Origin: Antilocapra americana
Lineage: Eukaryota > Chordata > Mammalia > Artiodactyla > Antilocapridae
NCBI GenBank assembly: GCA_007570785.1
Contig: ML662465.1
Location: 4,847,902-4,911,901 of the forward strand
Direction: 5' to 3'
Length of the DNA: 64,000 nt
This document shows positions 23,401-36,734 of this stretch, one piece after another. Below the pieces are notes generated by a model that did no database searches, was not told the origin of the DNA, and worked only from the letters and a program-made list of their open reading frames with translations. The first letter of the stretch is position 1. Each line of letters opens with the position of its first letter. The translations under genes were made by a program, and so were the position numbers.

Positions 23401-23507
23401 ACAGAAGGGCAGGGAGAGCTCATCCCCTTCCAGAGGGGCACACTGAGTCTCACAGAGGGAATGGGACACACCCTAGGTCACACAGGGTTAAAAGAATTCC
23501 TGGGTCG

Positions 23508-23705
23508 GGACTTCCCTGGTGGTCTGGTGGTTTAGAATCCACCTTGCAATGCAGGGGGTGTGGGTTCAATCCCTGATCAGGGAACATGCCGTGGAGCAAC
23601 TAAGCCTGTGCACCCCAACTAGAGAGTCCGTGCGCCACAATCAAAGACCCCGCATGACGCAACTAAGACCCAATGCAGCCAGATGAATAAATATTTTTTT
23701 AAAAA
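23508..23705 (+). mobile_element. CHR-type SINE
   Basis: Head gggacttccctggtggtctg, ggttcaatccctgatcaggg, and a body with aactaagacccaatgcagcc and an A/T tail. It sits next to a MIR-like stretch (about 23395-23500). Confidence 0.85.
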
Positions 23706-25505
23706 ATATCTGTTAAACAATTCCAGGTCAAGAACCCAAATGTCTAGCATTTGATATATTTCAAGATAAGACAGTATCATAGATGTCTGGACCCTAAATC
23801 TGAAGAGGATGTTTATCTACAGCATCTGAAGAGGGCTTTTATTTTTGCAGAAGTTCCCTTCCTACTATTATTTCATCAACTTTGCAACTATCCCAAGAGA
23901 TAGATGGAGGCAGGTTGCTATAATTACTCCTGATGAATGGAATCAGACCTGCTAAGAAGGCTGTGGTACAGGTGGTGAAGTCTGAGGTCACAAGGCATCT
24001 AACTGGTCGGAAGAGCCAAGCTTCCAGTTTGCCTTCAAGACCTCTGCCGTACCAGGGGGTAAAATCGGATGTGTAGGTGCTTAGATGCTGGCATCACAGA
24101 GGCCTGGACCTGGTCTCCAGCACTGACACTTACGTGCTGTGTGTGCCTCACCCACTGATCAACTACTCTGATCCAGGGAACAATGTTCCATCCAGAACTG
24201 CTGGGAGAAGTAAAGGTTGATGGAAGTGTAAATGTAGTCGTATTTGGACTTACTCCTGGTGGCCCGTCCCTTGTCATCAAGCCATTCTGTCTTTGCTACA
24301 CTCTGCCATTTGCTTCAGCGGAGGAGACATGGCAGGCACTGGCCCAGGAAGAAGGCTGTGGCCCTTGTGGGAGACAGCCCTGCCCTTAGGGGCCTGGAGA
24401 ACCACAGGAAGGAGACAGGGGAGGATGGGGTGAAAGCAGAGGGCTTGGGCCCCCTGCCTCCAGAGCCCTGGGCAGAGACCTACGCGGAGGGCCACAGCAT
24501 AGCAGCAGCTGCAGAGGGAAAGACAGAGGGCTCTGGGATGGAGCTCCTGGATCTCCACGCAGGAGACTCAAAAATTAGAGGTCATGGTTGAGCTGAGCAG
24601 GGTGGGGCCTGGAAGTGGCCCACAGGGTGGGACAAAGAAGACAGGTACCGTGAAGGGACCTCACAAGCAGAGGCAACAGCCGAGGACCTGGGACTCCAGC
24701 ACAAAGCCACAAGGATGCCCCTCAGCTGGAGGCTGGGGGGAGAACTGTCCTGCCTCTATGGGCGCTGGCTCAGGGACCGGGCAGGGTCGATCCCCTGCAG
24801 CAATGAAGCCCAGAAGCCACCATGTGCAGTGACGGTTCCCTTTTCCTCGGCCACCAGGAGGTCACAAAACAGCAAAAGAAAGTCTAGGTGCATTATAGAA
24901 AATAAAGCAGCTATATTTTTTCCGCACATCTGACTGACGCTATATCAATGTATGACTTCAGGACACCTGGGAAGACATCAGCCCAGAGCTGGCACTAGAA
25001 AGAGTCAATAAGAGGCAGCTATTGTTATCATAATTATTATTATTATGTTCTCTCCTGTCTCATTTATACCCCCAGGGATCATGCATTCTTTCTGTTTAAC
25101 TTCTTTACACTTGATTTAAAGAGGAAGGAACAAGCAATCTGAGTAGCAACGCTGAGAGCCTGCAAAGTCAAATCACCCAGATGTCAAGAAAAATTATCCA
25201 GAACTTGGGGAAAAGGCAAAAGGATGATGGTGTGACCTTTTCATGTCATGCTTGAGCATTTTCTAATTAGTTATCTCCTTCCTCTTGGTCCTATTATTTA
25301 TTATTCACAATCCAGTAAGATACAGATGGTCTCCCAAGTCTGCAAAGACAGATGTCAACTTTTAGAAATCCAAGGTGAGATTTTGTTCTTCAGTCTGGTA
25401 GATATGATAATCTCCAAAATTGTGATTTTACTGCCCTGTTTAACAGCAGCCAGTTTTACATCTAACTTAGCCAAGTTATTTCAGCATTCCTTTGTCTGAA
25501 AGTGT
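23706..25505. other. Long repeat-poor segment of intron 7
   Basis: About 1.8 kb with no clear SINE or LINE. A G-rich part (24380-24850) opens several overlapping chance frames on both strands. No splice-bounded exon was recognised. Confidence 0.5.
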
Positions 25506-25692
25506 AAGTGAAAGTGTTAGTTGCTCAGTTGTGTCCACCTCTTTGTGATCCCATGGACCACAGCCCACCAGGCTCCTCTGCCAGTGGAATTCTCCAGGCA
25601 AGAATACTGGGTAGCCATTTCCTGCTCCAGGGGATTTTCCTGGTCCAGAGATCAAACCCATTCTTTACCGGCTGAGCCACCAGGGAAGCCCC
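25506..25692 (-). mobile_element. Bov-tA SINE
   Basis: Antisense: gtgttagttgctcagttgtg at left and head complement tgagccaccagggaagcccc at right. Confidence 0.88.
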
Positions 25693-25839
25693 ACAAAAAT
25701 TCCTCAAACCTATGGAATTAGGCATTCACCTTCCCAGCTTCCTCATTCATGAGTTAAGGAAAACTTTAACAAATGCTCATTATCTTTTTTATGAGAATTA
25801 TATCTTTAACTTTTGTGATTGGGCTTTAGCACACTTATT

Positions 25840-26440
25840 TTTAAATTTTTAAAAAAATGTTTATTGGAGTATAGTTCATTTATAATGTTGTATTAGTTTC
25901 TGCTGTACAGCAAAGTGAATTAATTATACATATACCTATATCCACTGCTTTTTAGATTCTTTTTCCATATAGGTCATTATAGAACACTGAGTAGACTTCC
26001 TTGTGTTATACAGTAGGTACCCATTATTAACAGTTATCTATTTTATATATAGAATGTGTGTGCCTGCTCTTTCATGTCTGACTTCGTGACCCCATGGACT
26101 GTAGCCAACCAGGCTCCTCTGTCCATGGGATTTTCCAGGGGAGAATAGTGGATTTTCTATACAAGAATACTGGAGTGGGTTGCCATTTTCTTCTCCAGGG
26201 TATCTTCCTGAGCCAGATACCGAACCCACATCTCCTCCACTGGCAGGCAGATTCTTTACCACTGAGTCACCTGGGAAGCCCCATTTTACATAGAGCAGTG
26301 TGTCTATATCAATCCCAATCTCCCAATTTATCCCTTCGATCCTCACCCCCCACCCCCAGTAACCCTTAGTTTGTTTTCTGCTTCTGTAACTCTGTTTCTA
26401 TTTTGTAGATAAATTCCCCCAAAAGGGTACAAGTGAACTT
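25840..26440 (-). mobile_element. L1 3' UTR fragment split by a SINE
   Basis: Antisense L1 text (tattggagtatagttcattt, gtttctgctgtacagcaaag) reaches about 26046 and continues after the SINE with attttacatagagcagtgtg and tgttttctgcttctgtaact. Confidence 0.8.
26047..26282 (-). mobile_element. Bov-tA SINE nested in L1
   Basis: Starts tgtgtgcctgctctttcatg and ends with the head complement gagtcacctgggaagcccca. Imperfect duplicated flanks (attttatatatag / attttacatagag) frame it. Confidence 0.85.
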
Positions 26441-27035
26441 ATCAGCACACTTTTTTTATGGTCTCAGCTTCTGCCACTGATTAGTTATTTGTGTAATTTC
26501 TTCTTCATTGTTTCTCATCCTTTTCTAGAAGCTAAGTTTCACAAGGGCATGTCTATCTTATATTTGATGTATTTCTAATGACTAGGATGGAGTGAGCACA
26601 AACAAACATCTGAATAAAAGCCTACGATAAACGTGGAGGAGAGACAAGGAAGTTGTAAGGCGGACAATGGAAAGGACGTGAGGTCCCTTGTGAGGTCCCA
26701 ATGATCCATTCTCTTTCTTGCTAAACCATTTGATTCTGATTGTCTTTCATTTATAACTGAAAAAGTCCAGAGCAAGGACCATTCAGAAATGAGACAATTT
26801 CTCTTAAAGAGATAGGAGCACCCTTCCACCCCTGCCAAGTTACTACTTCTCCCATAGTTCTGGTGCCAAGGTGGACCATCTCTTCTGACTCTTCTGCTCA
26901 GATAACTGGGAAAGAGGCAGTCACCAAAGAGGACCTATCCAGCCTCTTCGCTGGGAATACTGGGCAAAGATTTTGTTGTTGTTAGAAGCAAACATGCCAG
27001 AATGAGGGAGATACTGCAGCTGACTGCGGAAGTAA
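26441..27035. other. Unique intronic sequence
   Basis: Nothing recognised. Confidence 0.4.
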
Positions 27036-27250
27036 CCAGGACTTCCCAGGTGGTGCCAGTGGTAAAGAACCCACCTGACAATGCAGGACATATAACTGAT
27101 GCGGGTTCGATTCCTGGGTCAGGAAGATCCCCCGGAGGAAGGCATGACAGCCCACTCCAGTATTCTTGCCTGGAGAATCCCCATGGACAGAGGACCCTCG
27201 TGGGTCCACAAGGTCACAAAGAGTCAGATACAAGGAAGCAACTTAGCATG
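27036..27250 (+). mobile_element. Bov-tA SINE
   Basis: Head aggacttcccaggtggtgcc with the ggttcgattcctgggtcagg box; the body is slightly rearranged near its end. Confidence 0.83.
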
Positions 27251-27465
27251 CGTGACAGTAACCTCCCAGCACCGTGGTGGCCAGGTTTGGTAAGCAGTCC
27301 CAATGAAGAGGCATCTTCTTATGGAGTTAAAATCTAACAGTGAATTAAACATACCTTTTAAGTAAACTGTGAGAGCCATTTTAGTGCCCATGGGGCCTCT
27401 TAAGTCATACAGTTGTGTAAAGTGGGACAGATGTAAAACAATAAGGATTAATGAGCACTGCAACA

Positions 27466-27690
27466 AATGGGCTTCCCTGGTTGCTCCAGAAGTAAAGAAT
27501 CTGCCTCCAATGTAGGAGACCTGGGTTCGATCCCTGGGCCAAGAAGATCCTGTGGAATAGGAAATGGCAACCCACTCCAGTGTTCTTGCCCAAAACATCT
27601 CATAGACAGAGGGGCCTGGTGGGCGACAGTCCATGGGGTCACAAGAGTTGGACATGACTTAGCCAACTGGACCACCACCACCACCATTAC
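27466..27690 (+). mobile_element. Bov-tA SINE with (ACC)n tail
   Basis: Head gggcttccctggttgctcca, full body, then a CCACCA triplet run at about 27669-27685. Confidence 0.86.
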
Positions 27691-27833
27691 ATCCTGTCAA
27701 AGGTCAGTATGAACTACTCAACTGTTCTCATTTGTTACCCTGTAGGCCCAAACTTTAATGGGAAATTTCCTGAGTTTGAAAATACTGACAACTAATTCTT
27801 TCTTATTTTCTTTTTTGCATAGAAAAGTCTAGG

Positions 27834-27916
27834 AAAGTGAAGTCGCTCAGTCGTGTCCGATTCTTTGCGACCCCATGGACTGTAGCCTGCCTACCAGGCT
27901 CCTCCGTGCATGGAAA
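27834..27916 (-). mobile_element. Bov-A fragment near exon 7
   Basis: Reads agtcgctcagtcgtgtccga to caggctcctccgtgcatgga. It lies in intron 7 about 190 nt downstream of the exon 7 donor. Confidence 0.82.
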
Positions 27917-28102
27917 TTTTGCATGAGGACTAAATTAAATGTTATCAATGTGGTAGAGCCAGTCTACCAGCTTTCACTTGTGATTCTGCTTCAGTCTTTA
28001 GGACAAAAAGGAGAAACATTTAGCAGGAAAAGGGAACCATTCTTGATTTCATGTTCCAATGGATCAAGCTGTACTGTTGCTCTCAAAGTGAAAGTCTCCT
28101 TA

Positions 28103-28778
<676 letters not shown>

Positions 28779-28779
28779 G

Positions 28780-28988
28780 GGCTTCCCTGGTGGCTCAGAC
28801 AGTAAAGAATCTACCTGCAATGCAGGAGACTTGGGTTCTATCTCTGGATCAGGAAGATCCCCTGGAGAAGGGAATGGCTACCCACTTCAGTATTCTTACC
28901 TGGGAAGTTCCATGGACAGAGGAACCTGGCGGGATACAGTCCATGGGGTCACAAAGAGTTGACACAACTGAGCAATTAACACATTCAC
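28780..28988 (+). mobile_element. Bov-tA SINE in intron 6
   Basis: Complete head (gggcttccctggtggctcag) and body; the only SINE in this short intron. Confidence 0.88.
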
Positions 28989-29499
28989 TTTTCCCTGGAG
29001 CTGGACTGTCACTGAATCCCATCCTACCCTGTACTTGTTGTGGGACACTGGCCTGTTCTTTAACCTCTTTAAGCCCCTTTGGTAAGATGGGGGTGAAATG
29101 ACAGTGAAGCCAGATCACTTAATATAGAGCTTGTTATACGCAGCACATGCTCAGTAACGATCGGCTGATGTATCTCACAATTGCTAGCTCAGATGCATCA
29201 AAAAGTGATGCCATGTTCTTGGAGCACTAGCCGGGGAAGATCCTGCATGGCAGCTAGCAAAGAGTACCCAGCAGGCAGCTGGTGGCTGGCCCAGCAACAT
29301 CCACACACACAGCCCTAAGGAGGTCATCCCCACACCCTATGGGTTGCATCCTATGTTTGCTGAGACCCAGAGCAACTCCCACAATTTGCCTTCACCTAGC
29401 AACACATCACAGTATTTTCCACTCCCCCACACCAGAGACATTCTCAATACTGTATATGAAAAAAGTTCCAATTTTTATTTGGCTTGCAATGCAAAACTG
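28989..29499. other. Unique sequence of intron 6 (5' side)
   Basis: Nothing recognised. Confidence 0.45.
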
Positions 29500-29592
29500 C
29501 AGGTGGAGAGGAAGGAAAGAAGGAAGAGAGGAAGGGAGAAAGGGAGGGAGAGAAGGCAGGAGGATGCAGGGAAGGAGGGAAGGAAAGATAGG
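29500..29592. repeat. GGAA/GAGG purine tract
   Basis: An almost pure A/G run. In the transcript it is a CCUU-rich pyrimidine block starting about 80 nt after the exon 6 donor. Confidence 0.92.
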
Positions 29593-29671
29593 CTGGTAGA
29601 GGACCTTCCCAACCTCAGGTGGCCCACACCCAACCTTGCCACCCCGACTGGGATGGAATAATTTTAACTTA

Positions 29672-30278
<607 letters not shown>

Positions 30279-30592
30279 CCCCAAATGTTAAAGTGCCAAC
30301 CAGTGATGGTTGTAGAACCTGTGAAAAGGTTTCCTGGCATCACATTTATTTAATGTGAATCTTCATTTATTAACACCAATAGCTAGAAGCATACAAAGTG
30401 AGATAAACTGAAAAGACGTAGACTCTATGTTGGTTTAAAATCGATTTCTGACTTTCATACTGCCTTTCCCCTAGATTAACCATAAATTCTCTAAGTTTAT
30501 TTCCCAAAAAGTCTCCAAGAAAAATTAGCTTCTTCCATTTAGCTTAATCCTCTCTAGGTTCATACATATTGAACTTCATTTCTGGTTGAATA

Positions 30593-30938
30593 GAAGACTC
30601 TTGAGAGTCCCTTGGACTGCAAGGAGATCCAACCTGTCCATCTTAAAGGAGATCAGTCCTGGGTGGTCATTGGAAGGACTGATGTTGAAGCTGAAACTGC
30701 AGTACTTTGGCAGTACTGATTTAAAGAGCTGACTCATTGGAAAAGACCCTGATGCTGGGAAAGACTGGGGGCAGGAGGAGAAGGGGATGACAGAGGATGA
30801 GATGGTTGGATGGCATCACTGACTCAATGGACATGAGTTTGGGTAAACTCCAGGAGTTGGTGATGGACAGGGAGGCCTGGCGTGCTATGGTTCATGGGGT
30901 TGCAGAGAGTTGGACACTACTGAGCGACTGACCTGAAT
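30593..30938 (+). mobile_element. BovB LINE 3' fragment
   Basis: Begins agactcttgagagtcccttg and ends acactactgagcgactgacc. Corresponds to the left arm of copy A. Confidence 0.86.
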
Positions 30939-31039
30939 ATCCGCTTGCATGAATATATCAAATTTTGTTTATCCATTCATCAGTTGGATCGACTTTTGAC
31001 TATTGTAAAAGGTGATGCTATGAACATGTGTATACTCTG

Positions 31040-31320
31040 ACATAAAATTTTACATATTCTATTATTCCATTTATATGAAACATCCAGAACACAACAGGTA
31101 AATCCAAAGAGACAGCAGACTAGCAGCTGCCAGGAGCTGGTGGTAGGTGGGATGGGGAGTTACTACCTAATGGTTATGGGGTTTCCTTTACAGGTGACAA
31201 AATTTCTTGGAACTAAATAGAAACGATGGTTGCCCAAAACTGTTAATGCAGTAAATGCCACTAAACTATACATTTAAAAATGGTTAATGGTGCATTTTAT
31301 CTGAATTTAAAAAGGAAATA
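31040..31320 (+). mobile_element. Old L1 (L1M-like) 3' end
   Basis: Text ctgccaggagctggtggtag, ggggtttcctttacaggtga and aactatacatttaaaaatgg is typical of old L1 3' UTRs. Confidence 0.65.
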
Positions 31321-31324
31321 GACA

Positions 31325-31515
31325 ACTGATGGGAACATACAGTACAGCACAGGGAACTCTACTTAATGCGCCATGGTGACCTAAATAGGAGGGAAATTCA
31401 AGCGGGAGGGGATATATGTATATGAATAGCTGATCCATTTTGCTATGTAGTAGAAGATAATACAATGTTATAAAGCAACTACACTCCAATAAAAGGTAAT
31501 TAATAAAAAAGTAAA
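31325..31515 (+). mobile_element. L1 3' end
   Basis: Text tacagcacagggaactctac, ggggatatatgtatatgaat and aagcaactacactccaataa, then A-rich sequence. Confidence 0.75.
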
Positions 31516-32140
31516 AGCTATTAATAAAAGAGAAAGAATTGCCCTCTAAACCAAAATGCACCTATCATCCAGGCAGCACTCATAACTAGCACCTAGTCAG
31601 CCCAGGGAGAGAGGGCTGGAAAAATAGCAGCATTACAGCTAGGCTCCACCTGTGCCCAACAACACCCTGGGTAAAAGAGGTTTAGGAGGGAAACAAAGAA
31701 GGTCAACAGTCTGGGATGCAACTGAGAATAGGAAGGATGAAGTAGCATAAGACATCAATCTGGAGAAATGGGAAGAAGTTAATTGGGAGTCAGTTCAAAA
31801 ACCAGTAACATAGATGGCTGCGTAGACTGTCAGAGGAATGACAAGGGACCCCAGGGGGCAAGCTCTAACTTATTCTGCACTGACACCATTCTGTACTCTA
31901 GCACATGGTCCCTTCTTCCACTTATCCACAGGTTGAATTCCTGTTCCATGCCATCTTGTAAGTTGTATCTCATTTTTGTAGCTCTTTGATTTGGTTAAGT
32001 TCAATAAGCAGGTCCCTGACATGTCCGGCATTCTGCCAAGTGTTGGAGACAGGGATGCCAACATTGATCTTGTCTTCAATATCTTATGTTGATACCCCCT
32101 CCATCCTCAGTACCTAGCAGAATAAAATCAAGTCATTCAA
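31516..32140. other. Unique intronic sequence
   Basis: Nothing recognised. Confidence 0.4.
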
Positions 32141-32144
32141 AGCA

Positions 32145-32200
32145 ATTTTGGGGTCATGAAGAGTCGAACATGACTTGGCAACTGAACAACAACAACAAAT
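32145..32200 (+). mobile_element. Bov-A/BovB 3' terminus
   Basis: Only the terminal ggtcatgaagagtcgaacat and gacttggcaactgaac remain, with an (ACA)n tail. Confidence 0.7.
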
Positions 32201-32224
32201 TCAAAGTATAGTTGATTTCTAAGG

Positions 32225-32450
32225 AGATGGTAGCCAGGCCATATAGTATAGTGGATATAGGGCTGTAAGAATCTAGGGTCTTCATCTTGCCTAGCAGTTA
32301 TTTCACATTTCTGAACCTCAAATTCTTGATCAATGAGATGGAAAGAACATACCTCGTTGGGTTGCTAAAAGGGTGCAATCAGATAAAGAATGTACATTGT
32401 TAACACAGAAACTGGTACTGAGGGAAGAGTCAATAAATGCTAGCTATATT
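32225..32450 (+). mobile_element. MIR SINE
   Basis: Core ttatttcacatttctgaacc and ttcttgatcaatgagatgga resembles MIR; diverged. Confidence 0.5.
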
Positions 32451-32611
32451 ATTTCTTTCACTTTCATATTATTGCTATTTTGTTGTTATTACAATTAATA
32501 TTCAGTGCCCTCTTTTACTACATTGGTTTATTTTTATTATGAAGACTTAATCATTTCCAAATCTTTTCTTGAGAATAAAGCATCTGAGTTTTCCATTTGG
32601 ACCCTTCCAAA

Positions 32612-32800
32612 GGAATGCTTCTCAACCCTTAGTGGGGATGAGAGTCACCCAGATGACCAGTGAGATGCATATTCTTATGACCCACTCCCACAGATAAGAT
32701 TCTGATTCATTAAGTCTGGAGTGACACCTGCTCATCTGTTTCTCTAACAAGTCCCCAGGTGATGCTGATACTGCTGGTCCACAGAGCACACGTTAGGTAA
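32612..32800 (+). mobile_element. MER5-type hAT DNA transposon relic
   Basis: Text attctgattcattaagtctg and aagtccccaggtgatgctga with ctgctggtccacagagcaca is characteristic of MER5A. Confidence 0.7.
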
Positions 32801-34165
32801 AACCTTCCTAGATGACATTAATTTCTTAATATGCCCATACACTTTCCCCATGGACTACATACAATCTCCAACTGTTACGTTCTCTCATTCACTGAGCCTT
32901 CCAAGGAAAACAGCACATGCCAGTTTCCAGGCTTGGATCTTGGAATGACACATCTATCACCCTAGTGAGCTGCATAAAAACATGATCCGAGAGGCTCTGA
33001 AGTGCCAGAGACTTGTCTGTCTGGTTGATTGGCAGCACATATGCAAGTGAAAACGGCTTGTCTTTCTTCAAAGACCACACTCCCTCCCCTGTCTTACAAG
33101 CTGACAGCCCAGGACAATCACCAGAACATTCTTCTATTGGAAGTATGCAGCCTCACAGCTCCTTCAGAGTACTCTTTGCAGGACAAGTATTCTTGAGCCG
33201 ATCTCACAACTAATGGTTTAAGAATGATCCCTCCCTGGCCATCTACTTCCCCTGAACTTTCCAATCCTAACTGAGGCATGACTCCATCTTCCCTCCAACT
33301 CTTATAGACCCTTTCTTCGACTTCTGTTCCTTTTGGGTCTATCCTCTACCAAAGGGGCCAAAAATTTCTATGAAAAGGAACAAAGTGGAATTGATTCTGG
33401 GACTGTCGGTATTCACATCTCCAAGTGTTCTGGCTACTAAAGTCCCTGTATCATGAGCAGTTGAAAGTAGCTGCAGGCTAAGATCCAAAGGCCTGTCCCT
33501 CCTGAAGCTTTTCAAAGTACAATCATGTTTCCCAGCAGCAAGAGAGCTGTATATGTATCGAGAAAGCAAATCTCTCCAGACCACACTTGGCGAGACTGAC
33601 TTTGATTTTTCTTGATAAATGTTTCTTTACTATCTCTGTTGAAATTCAGCCAGCCCAGATGGTACAAAATGCTTCACACGAAGCAGAAATAGCAACTGTC
33701 CCCCCTGGTGGAAGTTTGCTAAGCGCACAGGAGAAAAGCGTCCCAACCAAGAGAACATTGCTTGCCTTGGGAATGAAGCTGGTTGGGGGGTAAGATCTGG
33801 CTGTTTCCATCAAAGGGCCTTCAAAGCAAACAAGGCCTCTGTATTCTGGTGCAATTACCTAATACAGTGCTGGATCCATAAAAGACACCACTACTGTTAA
33901 CTGTCTTCCTAAAGATTGTTCTTCACCAAGAACTTTCCTAGTTTTTTTTTTTAAACAACTATTGGAAAGTCTAAATAACTGTGTTGCTTTAAAGTCATCA
34001 TAATATACTTTGTGAACCAGGAACTTCTCTGTATTAAGAACTTCTCCTTTTGAAGGTACTTTCTTCAACATCATGAGTCTTTATTTGTCTTCACTATAAA
34101 TGTCCTTAGAACAGTCATCCAAAGTAATCCCCACTAGCATTCAGTTATGTTTGAAGATATTTGCA
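32801..34165. other. Repeat-poor segment of intron 5
   Basis: About 1.36 kb without a recognisable repeat or exon. Confidence 0.5.
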
Positions 34166-34885
34166 GAGATAAAAAGAAGGAAATGTAAATTGATACTGCC
34201 ACTACGGAGAACAGTTTGAAGATTCCTTAAAAAATTAAAAATAGAATTATCATATGACCCAGAAATCCCACTATTGGGCATATACCCTGAAAAAAACAAA
34301 AAAATTTTTTTAAAAAAACATATGCATCCCAATGTTCACTGCAGCACTTTTTAAAATAGCCAGGTCATGGAAGAAACCTAAATGTTCATCAACCAATGAA
34401 TGGATAACGAAGATGCAGTACATATATACAACAAAATATTACTCAGTAATAAAAAAGAACAAAATTGGGTCATTTATAGAGATGTGGTTGTACCTACAGA
34501 CTGTTACACAGAGTGAAGTAAGTCAGTTAGAGAAAAATCAATGTTGTATATTAATGCATTTTATCCACATGGAATCTAAGAAAATGGTACAGGTGAACCT
34601 GTTTGCAAGGCAGAAATAGAGACACAGACGTAGAGAACAAATGTATGGATACTAAAGGGGGAAAGGGAGGGTGGGATGAACTGGGAGATTGGGATTGACA
34701 TATACACACTATTCTGTATAAAGTAGATAACTAATGAGAACCTACTGTATAGCACAGGGGACTTGAGGAATGCTCTAAATAGGAAGGAAATCCAAAACGA
34801 GGGGATATATGTACATGTATAGTTGGCTCACTTCGCTGTACAGTAGAAGCTAACATTGTAATGCAACTATATTTCAATTAAAAAA
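34166..34885 (+). mobile_element. L1 3' end, older subfamily
   Basis: Decayed ORF2 C-terminus (atatgacccagaaatcccac, gccaggtcatggaagaaacc) with frame breaks, then the 3' UTR (gtatagcacaggggacttga, cagtagaagctaacattgta). Diverged from the three younger L1 ends. Confidence 0.85.
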
Positions 34886-35440
34886 GTAGGGAATGACATG
34901 AATGTTCATCAACAGGGGAAGGGGCAAATTATCTAGAGCATGTTCACACTGTGAAATATTATGTATGGGTCTATAACACTGGGCTATCTACATGTACTAA
35001 CATGTTAAACAAACCAGCAAGATGAAGATTGACTATTACAACATGGTATTTCTTTGTTTAAAAAAAAAGTCAGTGGTTCAATTGAAGATTGACATCAGTG
35101 GTTCAGCTGATGAAATCTGGATTGAGACTATGAATTAAATAATATAATTGGGTCAGTATTAGGTTTCCAGAGTTGGATAACTGTACATTTGCAAGAGAAT
35201 GTCTGTGTTCTTAGGAAATATACACTAAATTATTTAGGAGGAAATGGGGACCACAATTCCAACTTATTCTCAGATGGCTCACAGAAAAATATACACACAT
35301 ATTAAAATATTTAATAGAGAGAATGATGAACCAAATGAAACAAAACATGAACAAATGGTAAGTCAGGTAGAGAGTGTACAGAAATCCTTGTACTGTTCTT
35401 GCAACTTTTCTATAATTTTGAGATTGTGTTTAAAAAAACA
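34886..35440 (+). mobile_element. Old L1M-like 3' UTR
   Basis: Text tccttgtactgttcttgcaa and cttttctataattttgagat near the end matches the usual ending of old L1 elements. Confidence 0.55.
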
Positions 35441-36125
35441 AGGCCTTCCAAATCTTTGAGACAAGTATAATAAATTTTCTATAAGGTCACATGTGAAGGC
35501 AAATATATAGAAAAGAGTCTACAAGGGTAAATCAAAAATTGGCTTGAAGAAAGGGCTACATCTGTGGAAGAGGTAAAGGAACCTGGTTTGTGGGCAAAAG
35601 AAACTTTAGCCTTAATTGTCATTTTCTGAAATTATTACAAAGAGAATGCATTCTTGTATTAACTGTTATTAAAACTTCATTAACAAAAATCAATTCAGTT
35701 GTGGTCCATTTACAGCCACCAAGAATCCATTGTTCTGGCCTTCAAAGACCCTCATCTTGTTCCCCAGAGGCTTTTTAGAGCAACTGAATCTGCAAAGATC
35801 CTGGTCTGAATGGCTGAGCCCTAGGTGAACAGACCCAGGATGGCTTTACTAAGACCAGCTGGACGCCCCTGGCACATACTCCAGGACCAAAGCAGGACTG
35901 AAGCAAAGAGATTGATCAAGTGAAAACTTTCAGAGCCATCCACCTATGTTCACTCTCCTGCTCTGCACCCACCTCCTTTTCTTTCAGTGGCCCGATGGAT
36001 GACAGTTTATTGGGCCTTTGGATAACCCCAAGTCCCTCCCCATTGCCCTGTCACACTTCCTTAAGCTGAAGCTTCTTCAGCTGTCTACTCCTAGATCTGC
36101 ATCTTTTTGAGTCCCATTCACTTAT
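35441..36125. other. Unique intronic sequence
   Basis: Nothing recognised. Confidence 0.4.
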
Positions 36126-36126
36126 T

Positions 36127-36342
36127 ATGGGCTTCCTCAGTGGCTCAGTGGTAAAGATTGTGCCTGCTATACAGGAGACTTGGGTGCAATTCCTGGGTCA
36201 GGAAGGTCCCCTGGAGGAGGGCATGGCAGCCCACTCCAGTATTTTTGCTGGGAAAAATCCCATGGACAGAGGAACCTGGCAGGCTACAGCCCTGGGGTTG
36301 CAAAGAGTCAGACACGACTGAAGCGACTGAGCAGCAGCAGCA
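36127..36342 (+). mobile_element. Bov-tA SINE with (AGC)n end
   Basis: Head gggcttcctcagtggctcag, full body, then a gagcagcagcagca end. Confidence 0.87.
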
Positions 36343-36734
36343 TTCACTCACTGCTTCTTCTAATCCCAAGCTTCTCTGATGCTATAGCTTTTGTGAGCCC
36401 TGGATCCATCAGCATCACCTTCCATCATCTTACCTGGCCATCCCGGCCTCATCTGATGGACTCTGATTACAAAGTAAGCAAACCTGGGCTCTCTGGGTAG
36501 CCCACACGCAGGATCTAAGGCATCTCAAGTGCATCATGGCCAAAGGCTCTGAGAACAGCTGGCTTCCTGTCATTGCTGGCATCGGCACAGTCATCACACA
36601 TCGAATCATTTGTGTTGAGACAGATTTCCAGCTAGGACCGTCACAGTGTCTGTCTGGAAGGGAGCCTGTCAAGCCAAGGCAAGTGAAACGATGATGGGGA
36701 GCTAATGCAGGTGAACCGGGAACTAAGTTAGCAA

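Noticed and set aside
24380..24850. Overlapping open frames in a G-rich block of intron 7
   Set aside because: They occur on both strands and in several frames, which is what low stop-codon density in GC-rich DNA gives. No domain or splice phase fits PRKCB.
36430..36680. Possible PRKCB exon 5 on the minus strand
   Set aside because: The frame contains a fragment vaguely like a cysteine-rich domain (IRCVMTVPMPAMTG), but the ERRGRIYIQ start of C2 and matching splice sites are absent.
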